64,000 nucleotides of DNA from Prauserella endophytica (GTDB taxonomy: Bacteria; Actinomycetota; Actinomycetes; Mycobacteriales; Pseudonocardiaceae): contig NZ_SWMS01000004.1 in NCBI RefSeq assembly GCF_005146945.1, positions 62,001-126,000 of the forward strand, given 5' to 3'. This document shows positions 42,401 through 49,339 of the stretch, in pieces. Position numbers and translations under genes: made by a program. The notes below the pieces were generated by a model. It did not search any database. It was given only the letters and a program-made list of their open reading frames with translations, and was not told where the DNA came from. The number at the start of each line of letters is the position of its first letter. Within the stretch, counting starts at the first letter, position 1.

Positions 42401-43377
42401 TCGGTGATCCGATCGACAGCATGGTCGACCGCGCGTCGGCGATCAAGGTGCCCGAGGGCGCACCGGGCCGCGGCGTGACGATGAGCAAGCACCAGCTGCT
42501 CATCGCGCTGCCCCGGATCGACGGTGTCGACGACCCGGCCGACCTCGGGCGCGGGGTGCGCGAGCTGGTGGAAACGGTGTCCTCGGCGTGGGAGGGACAG
42601 CCCGCGCCCGCCGTGCGGCTGCTGCCGGCGAAGCTGCCGTACGCACAGCTGGCGCGCGCGCACGACTCCGCGTCGCACAAGCTGGCGGTGGGCATCGCCG
42701 AGCAGGACTTCGGCCCAGTGCGCCTGGACTTCGCCTCGGACGCCCACCTCGTGCTGCTCGGCGACACCGAGGCGGGCAAGACGACGTTCCTCCGCACGGT
42801 CGCGCGCGGCATCACCGACAGCTACGAACCCCGGCAAGCGCGGCTGATCATCATCGACCACCGGCGTGGCCTGCTCGGCGACGTCCGGTCGGAGCACCTC
42901 ATCGGGTACGGCACCGACCGCGAATCGACGACCCGGCTGATGCGGCAGGTGGCCGAGGAGATGAGGGCGCGCCTGCCGGGTCCGGACGTGACACCGGAAC
43001 AGCTCGGCGAGCGCAGCTGGTGGCGCGGGCCCGAGCTGTTCATCCTCATCGACGACTACGACCTCGTGGTGAGCCAGATGGACAACCCGTTCCTGCCGAT
43101 CCTCGACTTCCTGCCGCAGGGGCGCGACATCGGCATGCACGTGGTGCTGGCACGCCGGACCGGAGGCGCGAGCCGGGCGCTGTTCGAACCGTTCATCTCG
43201 CGGCTGCGCGACATCGGCTCGCCCGGCCTGCTGATGTCCGGCGACAAGGACGAGGGCCCCCTGCTCGGCGGGCTGAAACCGGAGCTGCTGCCACCGGGCA
43301 GGGCGTGGCTGGTCGGCAGGCGCAACGCTCCCCGGCTCGTCCAGCTCGCGTGGCTGCCGAAGGACGACAACGCGTGA
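39403..43377 (+). CDS. eccC: Type VII secretion ATPase EccC (fused EccCa-EccCb)
   Basis: 1324 residues: two membrane helices (about 40-60 and 66-85), then three FtsK/SpoIIIE-type ATPase domains with P-loops GATGSGKS (about 481-488), GGPRSGKS (about 835-842) and GDTEAGKT (about 1120-1127), and Walker B motifs LLVICDEFSELL, VFLVIDGW and LFILIDDYD. The first, catalytic domain is canonical; the second and third keep P-loops but lack the catalytic Glu in Walker B. EccC is the motor and substrate receptor of ESX. ATG 39403 follows AAGGGGATCGTG. First gene of the plus-strand run to 44932. Confidence 0.95.
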   Translation: MATVVVRRPVRRPAPEQPSGELILDPPPEIPQPGGRQWTQVLMVIPMIAMMAAMMLLFSSGFGQGSGVLRLVVFGLFGVGMLGMLVVSLINSSGPGKREMGQERRGYLRHLGRHRLRLIRAIHKQRDAMVYLHPEPAALLSLVASHRLWERRPLDADFGVARIGTGPQRPAMTLVPPEAKPLEQLEPLSALALRRFLTTYTAIPGLPLAMAVNGFSRVYVRGDRDRSAALVRAVLVQLASLQSPDDLRIAACPMRETQGEWEWLKWLPHALHPERTDAVGPLRLVAGSIVSIEAMIDDLLGERRRFDPAVDHRDSLPHVVVVLDGGSTAGSDTLMVDGGLEGVTVIDLRTPPPRALDPATIVLDVGPDGALTSETIEGAVELGWADELDVPSAEGIARQLAPLRATAGRRGEQPLSTDLDLAELLEIGDPRTFDPAETWVQRPTKDRLRIRFGMRTDGTPAELDLKESAQDGMGPHGLLIGATGSGKSELLRTIVLALAVSHPPSSLNFALVDFKGGATFATLDKLPHTSAVITNLADELPLVDRMTDAINGELLRRQELLRAAGNFASLREYDRARATGAPLPEVPTLLVICDEFSELLSAKPDFIDMFVQIGRVGRSLGVHLLLASQRLEEGRLRGLETHLSYRIGLRTFSEMESRTVLGVGDAFKLPRAPGHGFLKTDNESMLRFRSAYVSGTYHLPDVRGAEQSGDSAVELLEYSTRYEAPAVEEDGAVTEKPADEDTVGESLLDIIVDRMKGRGTPAHQVWLPPLAESPTLDSLLPGLTRDDERGYGCTDERLAGALRAVIGVLDRPLDQRRDPLVLDLSGGAGHVLVIGGPRSGKSTALRSIITSLALTHTPREAQFYCLDFGGGALSCLRGLPHVGGVAGRQNVGAVRRTIAELRTLIAKRERAFAEQEVDGMQSYRRLRREQPDGDPWGDVFLVIDGWSTLRNEFEDLEAVVADIAARGLAYGVHVVASASRMFDLRMNIRDLFGSKLELRIGDPIDSMVDRASAIKVPEGAPGRGVTMSKHQLLIALPRIDGVDDPADLGRGVRELVETVSSAWEGQPAPAVRLLPAKLPYAQLARAHDSASHKLAVGIAEQDFGPVRLDFASDAHLVLLGDTEAGKTTFLRTVARGITDSYEPRQARLIIIDHRRGLLGDVRSEHLIGYGTDRESTTRLMRQVAEEMRARLPGPDVTPEQLGERSWWRGPELFILIDDYDLVVSQMDNPFLPILDFLPQGRDIGMHVVLARRTGGASRALFEPFISRLRDIGSPGLLMSGDKDEGPLLGGLKPELLPPGRAWLVGRRNAPRLVQLAWLPKDDNA

Positions 43378-43388
43378 ACGGAGAAGCC

Positions 43389-43709
43389 ATGTGCGAGGCA
43401 CGCCAGGAGATGCACGGTGACCCGGATGCGATGCGGCGCTTCGCCGAACGGCTGCACGCGCCCGGGGTGGACGTCGAAGTCGTCGACGTACCCGCCTGCC
43501 AGGGCGGCACGCAGGCGTGCGCGGCGTTCACGACCGCAGACGCACTGTCCACTGTGGCGCTCGCCGATTTCCTCCGCGACACCACGCAGGCCATCGCGAC
43601 CCTGAAGGCGGCGGCCTTCACCGCGGCCGACGACTACGAGGCGACCGACCGGGCGGGTGCGCAGGCCGTGACGGGCACGGTGTTCGGCATCGTGCTCAGG
43701 GAGGTGTGA
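43389..43709 (+). CDS. Small helical ESX-associated protein (EspC-like)
   Basis: 106 residues: MHGDPDAMRRFAERL ... ADFLRDTTQAIATLKAAAFTAADDYEATDRAGAQAV, a two-helix pattern like EspC/WXG-type proteins, ending with a hydrophobic VFGIVLREV. ATG 43389 has GGAG 5 bases upstream; a GTG at 43374 overlapping the EccC stop would add five residues. Sits directly between EccC and the proline-rich protein, so it is likely a co-exported partner of the latter. Confidence 0.65.
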   Translation: MCEARQEMHGDPDAMRRFAERLHAPGVDVEVVDVPACQGGTQACAAFTTADALSTVALADFLRDTTQAIATLKAAAFTAADDYEATDRAGAQAVTGTVFGIVLREV

Positions 43710-43711
43710 GC

Positions 43712-44932
43712 GTGGAGTACGGGAACCTGCCCGGCATGGTGCAGTTCGCGGTCGCGGACGTGGAGGCGCACGCCCACCTGCCGAGGGTCGAGCAGGCCGG
43801 CCGGATGTGGCGCGCGGTCGCCGACGAGCTGCGGCAGCTGTCCGACACGTTGCACCACGAGCTGGACTGCCTACGTCCACAGTGGAAGGACGCTACGGGC
43901 GCCGATTTCCTCCGGGAGGCCACGCGCCTCAAGGCCGAGGTCGACGAGCTGCTCACGCGGATCACCGAGCACAAGCCGTGGCAGGCCCTCGACGACCTCG
44001 CCAGGCAGCTGCTGCTCACCCGCGCCAGGGTGACGGACACGGTGGAGCGGGCGACCGACGAGAGCCCGCGGGAGGCGGCGGTCCACCTCACCGAGCTCGA
44101 CCGGTACTTCCACGCCGCCGCCGAGGCGGTGCTCCTCGCGGCGGGCGGTGACTCGTCACCGGCCGCGGCGGGGGACTGTTGTGCGGGAGAAGGCGCTCCC
44201 GTGCTGGCGGGCGGGCCTGCCCTGGCGTCGGCGCCCGTCGTGGGCGGCGGTTCGGCGTTGCCGCCCGGCAGCGTCTCGATCCCGGGTCTCGTCGCCGTGC
44301 CGCCCGGCGCCGGGTACGTCCCGGGCGGGTTGCCGTCGCGAGGATCGCGCTCGCCGGGCGGCCGCTCGCTCGACCCGAGCGACATCGCCGGTGGTTCCCC
44401 CGGCGACGGCGGCGCGCGCCCCGCCGGATCCCTTCCGGAGTCCGGTGGCCCCGACACACCGTCCCGGATCGACCAGGCCGCGAACCCCGTGCCCATGACG
44501 GAGGACCGCGGAGTCCCCCAGCCGCCGCAGCCACCGGAGTCGCCCCGTGGCGCGGGGCCGGCGTCGCAGGGCACGGCTGGGCGCATGGTCCCGCCCATGA
44601 TGATGATGCCGCCGATGATGCCCGGCGCCGGCCGTTCGACGTCGGGCAGACGCTCGGCGCGGTCGCTCGACGACGGCGAACGGCGCACGCGGACGCCGCA
44701 GGCCACGCCCGGTGTCCCGCCCCGGCTACGTGGACGCTCGGCGCTCGGCGACCCGGCAGGCAGCGGGTTCCGTCCGGTCGCGATGTCGGGGCGGACGGCG
44801 GCCAGACCGGAGCCCTCGGTGCCCGAGGCGCTGGACCACGAGGTGTGGCAGGTGCCGGACCCGGGCGCGGCGTCGCCGTTGAAGCCGGAGCCGGTCGAGG
44901 AACCGAAGCGGGTGCGCCGCCCCCGGCTTTGA
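43712..44932 (+). CDS. PPE-like/WXG ESX substrate with Pro/Gly-rich C-terminus
   Basis: 406 residues. The helical N-terminal domain (about 1-150) contains MWRAVADELRQLSDTLHHELDCLRPQWKDATGADFLREA, with WKDATG at the turn, as in long WXG/PPE-like substrates. From about residue 150 the chain is low-complexity Pro/Gly/Ser with MVPPMMMMPPMMPG (about 290-303) and ends EVWQVPDPGA ... RRPRL. The GTG at 43712 has GGGAGG 7 bases upstream; the GTG at 43706, overlapping the previous stop, is too close to that site. Proposed exported partner of the small protein at 43389. Confidence 0.65.
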   Translation: MEYGNLPGMVQFAVADVEAHAHLPRVEQAGRMWRAVADELRQLSDTLHHELDCLRPQWKDATGADFLREATRLKAEVDELLTRITEHKPWQALDDLARQLLLTRARVTDTVERATDESPREAAVHLTELDRYFHAAAEAVLLAAGGDSSPAAAGDCCAGEGAPVLAGGPALASAPVVGGGSALPPGSVSIPGLVAVPPGAGYVPGGLPSRGSRSPGGRSLDPSDIAGGSPGDGGARPAGSLPESGGPDTPSRIDQAANPVPMTEDRGVPQPPQPPESPRGAGPASQGTAGRMVPPMMMMPPMMPGAGRSTSGRRSARSLDDGERRTRTPQATPGVPPRLRGRSALGDPAGSGFRPVAMSGRTAARPEPSVPEALDHEVWQVPDPGAASPLKPEPVEEPKRVRRPRL

Positions 44933-44993
44933 CGGCGGGCGTTTGCGGTGTGTCCGAGCGGGAATCCGGTCATGGTCGTCGAAGGAGCCGACA

Positions 44994-45173
44994 ATGAAGC
45001 ACCGTCAGAACGACTACGAAGGTACTGCGGCCGGTGTGCCTGAGCCCGATCCGCCCGAGGGCGGCCCGAACAAGGACGAGAGCACCATCGACCCGGCAGA
45101 CGTCGCACCGGGGCTGGGAGGCACCGGGAAAACCAGGCCGACGAGCACCGACGAGGAGGAGCCTGACCGCTGA
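44994..45173 (+). CDS. Small acidic hydrophilic protein, unknown function
   Basis: 59 residues, MKHRQNDYEGTAAGVPEPDPPEGGP ... DEEEPDR, predicted disordered. An excellent ribosome site (AAGGAGCCGACA then ATG) supports expression. It closes the EccC run. Not recognised. Confidence 0.55.
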   Translation: MKHRQNDYEGTAAGVPEPDPPEGGPNKDESTIDPADVAPGLGGTGKTRPTSTDEEEPDR

Positions 45174-45370
45174 GGTCCGGCGCGCTCGGATGGCCGGCTG
45201 CCTGCGCGGCTGCGGTGTGGCGGTCGCGCAGGATCGTGTGCCCTTCGATCAGGTCACCGTCGGCTGCCGTGGGCGGCGCGCGTACCGGTAGGCCAGGTCA
45301 GTCTCGTCGGCACGGTCGAACGAACCTCGCGGCCAGGCCACGGTCCGGTCGCCGGCTCCCGGCAGCTCCC

Positions 45371-45393
45371 GGCCCGCCTGAGCATGGCGGGCC
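45371..45393. terminator. Hairpin GGCCCGCC-N7-GGCGGGCC, terminator of the ArsR-SRPBCC gene
   Basis: Perfect 8-bp GC arms with a 7-base loop, 7 bases beyond the stop of the minus-strand ArsR-SRPBCC gene. The rest of the 45174-45399 gap shows no supported gene; a short minus-strand frame ending RGSFDRADETDLAYRYARR may be a remnant. Confidence 0.55.
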
Positions 45394-45399
45394 ATCGGT

Positions 45400-46200
45400 T
45401 CAGGCCGCCGGTTCGGGCTCCGGCAGCGCTTCACCAGTCTCCAGCAGGGTCTTGAGGCTCGCCAGCAGCGCGGGCCAGCCCTCGCTGATGCTCTCCAGTA
45501 GTGTGCTGCCCTGATCGAAACCGTCGTGCACGACCGTCAGCTTCACCAGCGGGCCCTGCTGTTCGAGCTCGAAGGTCACCTTCGACCGGCGTTCGGCCGC
45601 CAGCGCGGCGACCTTCTCCTCGGACATGCCGACCGCCCCGGCGAACTCGGGCGTGAAGGTGTGCCACGCGTACGACAGTCGCTCGTATGGCTTCGCCTCG
45701 AGCACCACCTGGGCGGCGTCGTCGCTGCGCCAGCCGTTCTGCTCCCACGCCATGGTGGAGCCCTCGCGCCAGTCGGTCTCGAAGGTGACTCCCCAGTAGC
45801 GGCGGGTGAAGGCAGGCTCGGTCAAGGCCTGCCACAGGCGTTCCGGCGTGGTGTTGATGTAGGTCGTGTAGACGAACTCCGGTTTGCTCATGGGTTCCGA
45901 CTCCAATGCGGTCTTGAGGTCCGCGAGGGCCTGCACGCGCTCGCGGTCGAACCGGTTGATCCAGCGGTCGGCGATGGCGTTGATCGGCGCGGCGTTGAGG
46001 TAGTGGCACTTCTCGCGGCCGCGCCAGACCGTGGTGATCAGGTTGGCCGCCTCCAGGACGGCCAGGTGCTTGCTGACGGACTGGCGCGCCATCTCCAGCC
46101 CCGCGCACAGCTCGCGCAGGGTCTGCCCGTTGCGGGCGTTCAGGCTGTCCAGTAGCAGGCGGCGGCTGGGGTCGGCCAGTGCCTTGAATACCTCGTCCAT
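45400..46200 (-). CDS. ArsR-family HTH fused to SRPBCC (AHSA1-like) domain
   Basis: 266 residues. Residues 1-95 are an ArsR winged helix (VFKALADPSRRLLLDSLNARNGQTLRELCAGLEMARQSVSKHLAVLEAANLI); no metal-binding cysteine motif is present, so it is not a classical arsenic sensor. From about residue 120 (MSKPEFVYTTYINTTPERLWQALTEPAFTRRYWG) it is an AHSA1/SRPBCC helix-grip domain that can hold hydrophobic ligands. In many actinomycetes these are two adjacent genes; here they form one protein, so ligand binding and DNA binding are in one chain. A doubled palindrome directly upstream (46215-46260) is the presumed autoregulatory operator. GAGGA precedes the ATG. Confidence 0.88.
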   Translation of the reverse strand: MDEVFKALADPSRRLLLDSLNARNGQTLRELCAGLEMARQSVSKHLAVLEAANLITTVWRGREKCHYLNAAPINAIADRWINRFDRERVQALADLKTALESEPMSKPEFVYTTYINTTPERLWQALTEPAFTRRYWGVTFETDWREGSTMAWEQNGWRSDDAAQVVLEAKPYERLSYAWHTFTPEFAGAVGMSEEKVAALAAERRSKVTFELEQQGPLVKLTVVHDGFDQGSTLLESISEGWPALLASLKTLLETGEALPEPEPAA

Positions 46201-46214
46201 CGCCGTCCTCGAAT

Positions 46215-46260
46215 ATGCAGCCGTTTGGCTGCCTGAATATAGGCAGCCAAACGGCTGCAT
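46215..46260. promoter_or_regulatory. Doubled palindromic operator upstream of the ArsR-SRPBCC gene
   Basis: A perfect 20-bp inverted repeat (46215-46234 and 46241-46260) around GAATAT. Each arm is itself a palindrome, GCAGCC-GTTT-GGCTGC (46217-46232) and its complement (46243-46258). The spacer gives TATATT on the minus strand, a -10-like box lying between two identical operators. Two ArsR dimers could therefore clamp the promoter. Confidence 0.7.
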
Positions 46261-46344
46261 GTCAACCGGGTCCGTCAGCGGGCGCCGACGCGCGTGCGCC
46301 GCGTCTGCGCCCGTGGCCGGTTCGGTATGCACGGCGCACGGCCC

Positions 46345-46665
46345 GCGAGTCCCCCGCTCCGGCCCGCGAGTCCCCCGCTCCGGTCCGCGAGTTGCCCGCT
46401 CCGGCCCGCGAGTTGCCCGGTCCGGCCTGCGAGTCGTGCGTTCCCGGCTCGGGTCAGCGGCAGCGTTCGCCCAGGGTGGCGAGTCCCCCGCTCTGGTCCG
46501 CGAGTCCCCCGCTCTGGTCCGCGAGTTGCCCGTTCGCGCAGCGGCGAGTGCGCAACTCGCCGTCCGGAACGCGGAACTCGCGCGCCGGAGCGGGGGACTC
46601 GCGCGCCGGAAGGGGGGACTCGCGCGCCGGAAGGGGGGACTCGCGCGCCGGAGCGGGGGACTCGC
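46345..46665. repeat. 21-bp tandem repeat array in both orientations
   Basis: The core GCGAGT(C/T)(C/G)CCCGCTC occurs with exact 21-bp steps at 46345, 46366, 46387, 46408 and 46429, then 46479, 46500 and 46521. The reverse-complement core (ACTCGC...) follows at 46555, 46576, 46597, 46618, 46639 and 46660. So 8 direct and 6 inverted copies face each other and a transcript could fold into a long hairpin. It fills most of the 616-bp gene-free stretch 46201-46816; the remainder (46666-46816) should hold the promoter of the methanol dehydrogenase gene, but no clear boxes are seen. The 21-bp period keeps frames open, which creates spurious reading frames. Confidence 0.75.
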
Positions 46666-46816
46666 GCGCGGGCCTGTCCGGGTGGAGGGGGCGGGTGCCC
46701 TCCACCCGGCCGGACACCGGTTCCGGGCGAGGGGTTTCCGCTCGCGACCCTTGGAGCGCCGTGACGCCGGTCATACCTTCGGCTCCAGTACGTGCCATCA
46801 CGGAAAGGGTCAGCCA

Positions 46817-48109
46817 ATGCAGGTCGACGAACTACTCAAGCCGTTTCCCCTCAAGGAGTTCCACCCGATCCCGCGCGCGCTGCTCGGCCCGGGCTCCCAC
46901 GAGATGATCGGCCCCGAGGCACTGAAGATCGGCATGCGACGTCCGCTGGTGATGACCTCGGGGCTGCGGGGCACCGAGATCGTGCACAAGATCGTCGAGT
47001 CGCTGAAGTACCACGGCCTCGAGCCCACCGTGTACGACAAGGTGGAGTCCAATCCGAAGGACTACAACGTCATGGACTCCGTCGCGCTCTACCAGGAGTC
47101 GGGCTGCGACGGCTTCGTCTCGATCGGCGGCGGTTCCTCGCACGACGCCTGCAAGGGCGCCCGCATCTCGGTGGCCCACGACGGGCGCAACGTCAACGAG
47201 TTCGAGGGCTTCAACAAGTCGGAGAACCCGAAGAACCCGCCGCACATCGCGGTTTCCACCACGGCGGGCACGGGTTCGGAGACGTCGTGGGCCTACGTCA
47301 TCACCGACACCACCACCGACCCCGCCAACCCGCACAAGTACGTCGCGTTCGACGACCACTCGGTGGTGACGCTCGCGATCGACGACCCGGTGCTGTACTA
47401 CGACTGCCCCTCGCATTTCACCGCCCAGTGCGGGTTCGACGTGCTCGCGCACGCCTCCGAGCCGTATGTGTCCAGGTTGGACTTCGCCCCTTCGCTCGGC
47501 AGCGCCCTGTACTCGGCGGAGCTGGTGGGCGAGCACCTGCGCACCGCGACGTGGCACGGCGACAACCTGCGCGCCCGCGAAGGCATGATGTACGCGCAGT
47601 ACACGGCGGCGCAGGCGTTCAACTCCGGCGGGCTCGGAGTGATCCACTCGATCTCGCACGCCGTGAGCGCGTTCTACGACACCCATCACGGCCTCAACAA
47701 CGCGATCGCGCTGCCACGCGTGTGGGCGTGGAACCTGCCCGTGGCCTACAAGCGCTACGCGAAGCTCGCCGAGGCGCTGGGCGTGGACACCACCGGCATG
47801 ACCGAGGTGCGCGCCGCCGACGCCGCCGTGGCCGCGGCGATCCGGCTGCTCCGCGACGTGGGCATCCCGGAGCGGTTCGTCGACGTCACCCAGGACACGC
47901 ACCCGAAGAACCGGCTCGGCACGGGACCCACCGAGTTCTACGCCAGGGCCAAGACCATCAAGGGCGACAAGGCCGATGTCGACCGCGTGTCGAACCACGT
48001 GCTCGGCGACGCCTGCACGCCGGGCAACCCCAAGGAGACGACGTTCGAAACGGTGCGGCCGGTGGTGGACCACTGCTTCAACGGCGACCTCGACGACCTC
48101 ATCTCCTGA
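46817..48109 (+). CDS. mno: NDMA-dependent methanol dehydrogenase (mycofactocin-linked iron/zinc alcohol dehydrogenase)
   Basis: 430 residues, a group III metal-dependent alcohol dehydrogenase with near-diagnostic segments of the actinomycete Mno/Mdo enzyme: LKPFPLKEFHPIPRALLGPGSHEMIGPEAL, VESNPKDYNVMDSV, SIGGGSSHDACKGARI, STTAGTGSETSWAYVITDTTTD, HSISHAVSAFYDTHHGLNNAIALPRVWAW and DACTPGNPKE. These decameric enzymes oxidise methanol and other short alcohols with a tightly bound NAD(P)H that is reoxidised by mycofactocin in vivo (NDMA in vitro). The ATG at 46817 follows GAAAGGG. First gene of a cluster whose other members (MoxR, VWA, MftM) support this assignment. A strong hairpin follows the stop. 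Confidence 0.9.
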   Translation: MQVDELLKPFPLKEFHPIPRALLGPGSHEMIGPEALKIGMRRPLVMTSGLRGTEIVHKIVESLKYHGLEPTVYDKVESNPKDYNVMDSVALYQESGCDGFVSIGGGSSHDACKGARISVAHDGRNVNEFEGFNKSENPKNPPHIAVSTTAGTGSETSWAYVITDTTTDPANPHKYVAFDDHSVVTLAIDDPVLYYDCPSHFTAQCGFDVLAHASEPYVSRLDFAPSLGSALYSAELVGEHLRTATWHGDNLRAREGMMYAQYTAAQAFNSGGLGVIHSISHAVSAFYDTHHGLNNAIALPRVWAWNLPVAYKRYAKLAEALGVDTTGMTEVRAADAAVAAAIRLLRDVGIPERFVDVTQDTHPKNRLGTGPTEFYARAKTIKGDKADVDRVSNHVLGDACTPGNPKETTFETVRPVVDHCFNGDLDDLIS

Positions 48110-48121
48110 TTTCCCCCAGCC

Positions 48122-48165
48122 CGTGGGTGTTCCGCGGCGGGTCCGGCCGCCGCGGAACACCCACG
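48122..48165 (+). terminator. Strong stem-loop between methanol dehydrogenase and MoxR genes
   Basis: Perfect 19-bp arms beginning CGTGGGTGTTCCGCGGCGG, with a 6-base loop, 12 bases after the dehydrogenase stop and 27 bases before the next start. Likely a partial terminator or 3'-stabilising element that keeps dehydrogenase mRNA far above the downstream accessory genes. Confidence 0.65.
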
Positions 48166-48191
48166 TCCCACGACCGAAGGGATTGCCGCGC

Positions 48192-49331
48192 GTGAGCTCT
48201 CGAAACGGGCACCGCCCCCAGTCGTTCGCCTCCGTGGAGGAGGTCACGTCCCGGCTCGGCGACGTCGGCTATCTCGCCGACCGCGCGCTGGCCACCACGG
48301 TCTTCCTGCAGGCCCGGCTGGGCAAGCCGCTGCTGCTGGAGGGGCCCGCGGGGGTCGGCAAGACCGAGCTCGCCAAGGCGCTCGCCGCCGCGACGGGCAG
48401 GCCGCTGCTGCGCCTGCAGTGCTACGAGGGCCAGGACGAGACCAAGGCCCTCTACGAGTGGGACTACGGCAAGCAGATGCTCTACACGCAGATCCTGCGG
48501 GAGAAGATCGCCCAGATCGTGGCCGACGCGGACGACCTCGCCGGTGCGGTTGAGGCGATCGGCGCGCACGATTCGGTGTTCTTCTCCGAGCGCTTCCTCG
48601 CCGAGCGACCGCTGCTGCGCGCCATCCGCTCGCCGGAGCCCGTGGTGCTGCTCGTGGACGAGGTGGACCGCGCCGACGAAGCGCTGGAGGCGGTGTTGCT
48701 GGAGATGCTCGCCGAGTACCAGGTGTCGGTGCCCGAGCTCGGGACGTTCACGGCCCGGCACGTGCCGCTGGTAGTGCTGACGTCCAACAACACCAGGGAT
48801 CTCTCGGCCGCACTCAAACGCCGCTGCCTGCACCTGTTCCTCGGCTACCCGTCGGCGGAACGGGAACTGGAGATCATCCGCTCCAAGAGCACCGGGCTGC
48901 CCGAGGCCGTCGCCGGGCACCTCGTCGACGTGGTGCGTGGCCTGCGGGAGCAGGGGCTGCGCAAGCCTCCCGGCATCTCAGAGGCGATCGACTGGGCTCG
49001 CACGCTCGCGCTGCTCGGCGCCACCGAGCCCGACACCGCGCTGCTGGAGGACACGATCTCGGTGGTGGCCAAGTACGAGCGCGACGTGGAGCGCGCCCTG
49101 CGTGTGCTGCCCGTGCTCGTGGAGGGGGAGCGGCCGGTGCCCGTACCGGAAACCGGTGGTGCCGACGACCCCGGAACGGGCGCGGCGCTGCGGGCCGCGC
49201 GGGACACGCCCGGCAGGCACGGCTCCGGCTACTACGGCGAGCGCACCGGCACGCAGGCGGCGCCGCGCCGGGTGAGCGGCAGCCAGGGGGAGCGCTCGTT
49301 CGTCGCCAACCACGGCCGTCGCACGCGGTAG
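48192..49331 (+). CDS. MoxR-type AAA ATPase of the methanol dehydrogenase cluster
   Basis: 379 residues from GTG 48192. AAA+ domain with Walker A GPAGVGKTELAK (about 50-61), the segment QCYEGQDETKALYEWDYGKQML typical of the CoxD/YehL-like MoxR branch, Walker B VVLLVDEVDRADEALEAVLLEML and sensor LTSNNTRDLSAALKRRC. The C-terminal tail is low-complexity. These ATPases act with a VWA (CoxE-like) partner, encoded next, to load metal or remodel a dehydrogenase; the likely client is the methanol dehydrogenase upstream. Confidence 0.88.
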   Translation: MSSRNGHRPQSFASVEEVTSRLGDVGYLADRALATTVFLQARLGKPLLLEGPAGVGKTELAKALAAATGRPLLRLQCYEGQDETKALYEWDYGKQMLYTQILREKIAQIVADADDLAGAVEAIGAHDSVFFSERFLAERPLLRAIRSPEPVVLLVDEVDRADEALEAVLLEMLAEYQVSVPELGTFTARHVPLVVLTSNNTRDLSAALKRRCLHLFLGYPSAERELEIIRSKSTGLPEAVAGHLVDVVRGLREQGLRKPPGISEAIDWARTLALLGATEPDTALLEDTISVVAKYERDVERALRVLPVLVEGERPVPVPETGGADDPGTGAALRAARDTPGRHGSGYYGERTGTQAAPRRVSGSQGERSFVANHGRRTR

Positions 49332-49339
49332 GGGCGGCG

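Noticed and set aside
45249-45434. A short minus-strand gene ending near 45249
   Set aside because: It overlaps the end of the ArsR-SRPBCC gene and its terminator, with no ribosome site. At most a remnant.
46345-46665. CRISPR array
   Set aside because: The 21-bp units are contiguous, with no unique spacers, occur in both orientations, and no cas genes are nearby.
46274-46816. Repetitive proteins (7-residue GPRVPRS-type repeats) on both strands
   Set aside because: A 21-bp DNA period automatically gives open frames with 7-residue repeats. There is no ribosome site and codon bias is not coding-like.
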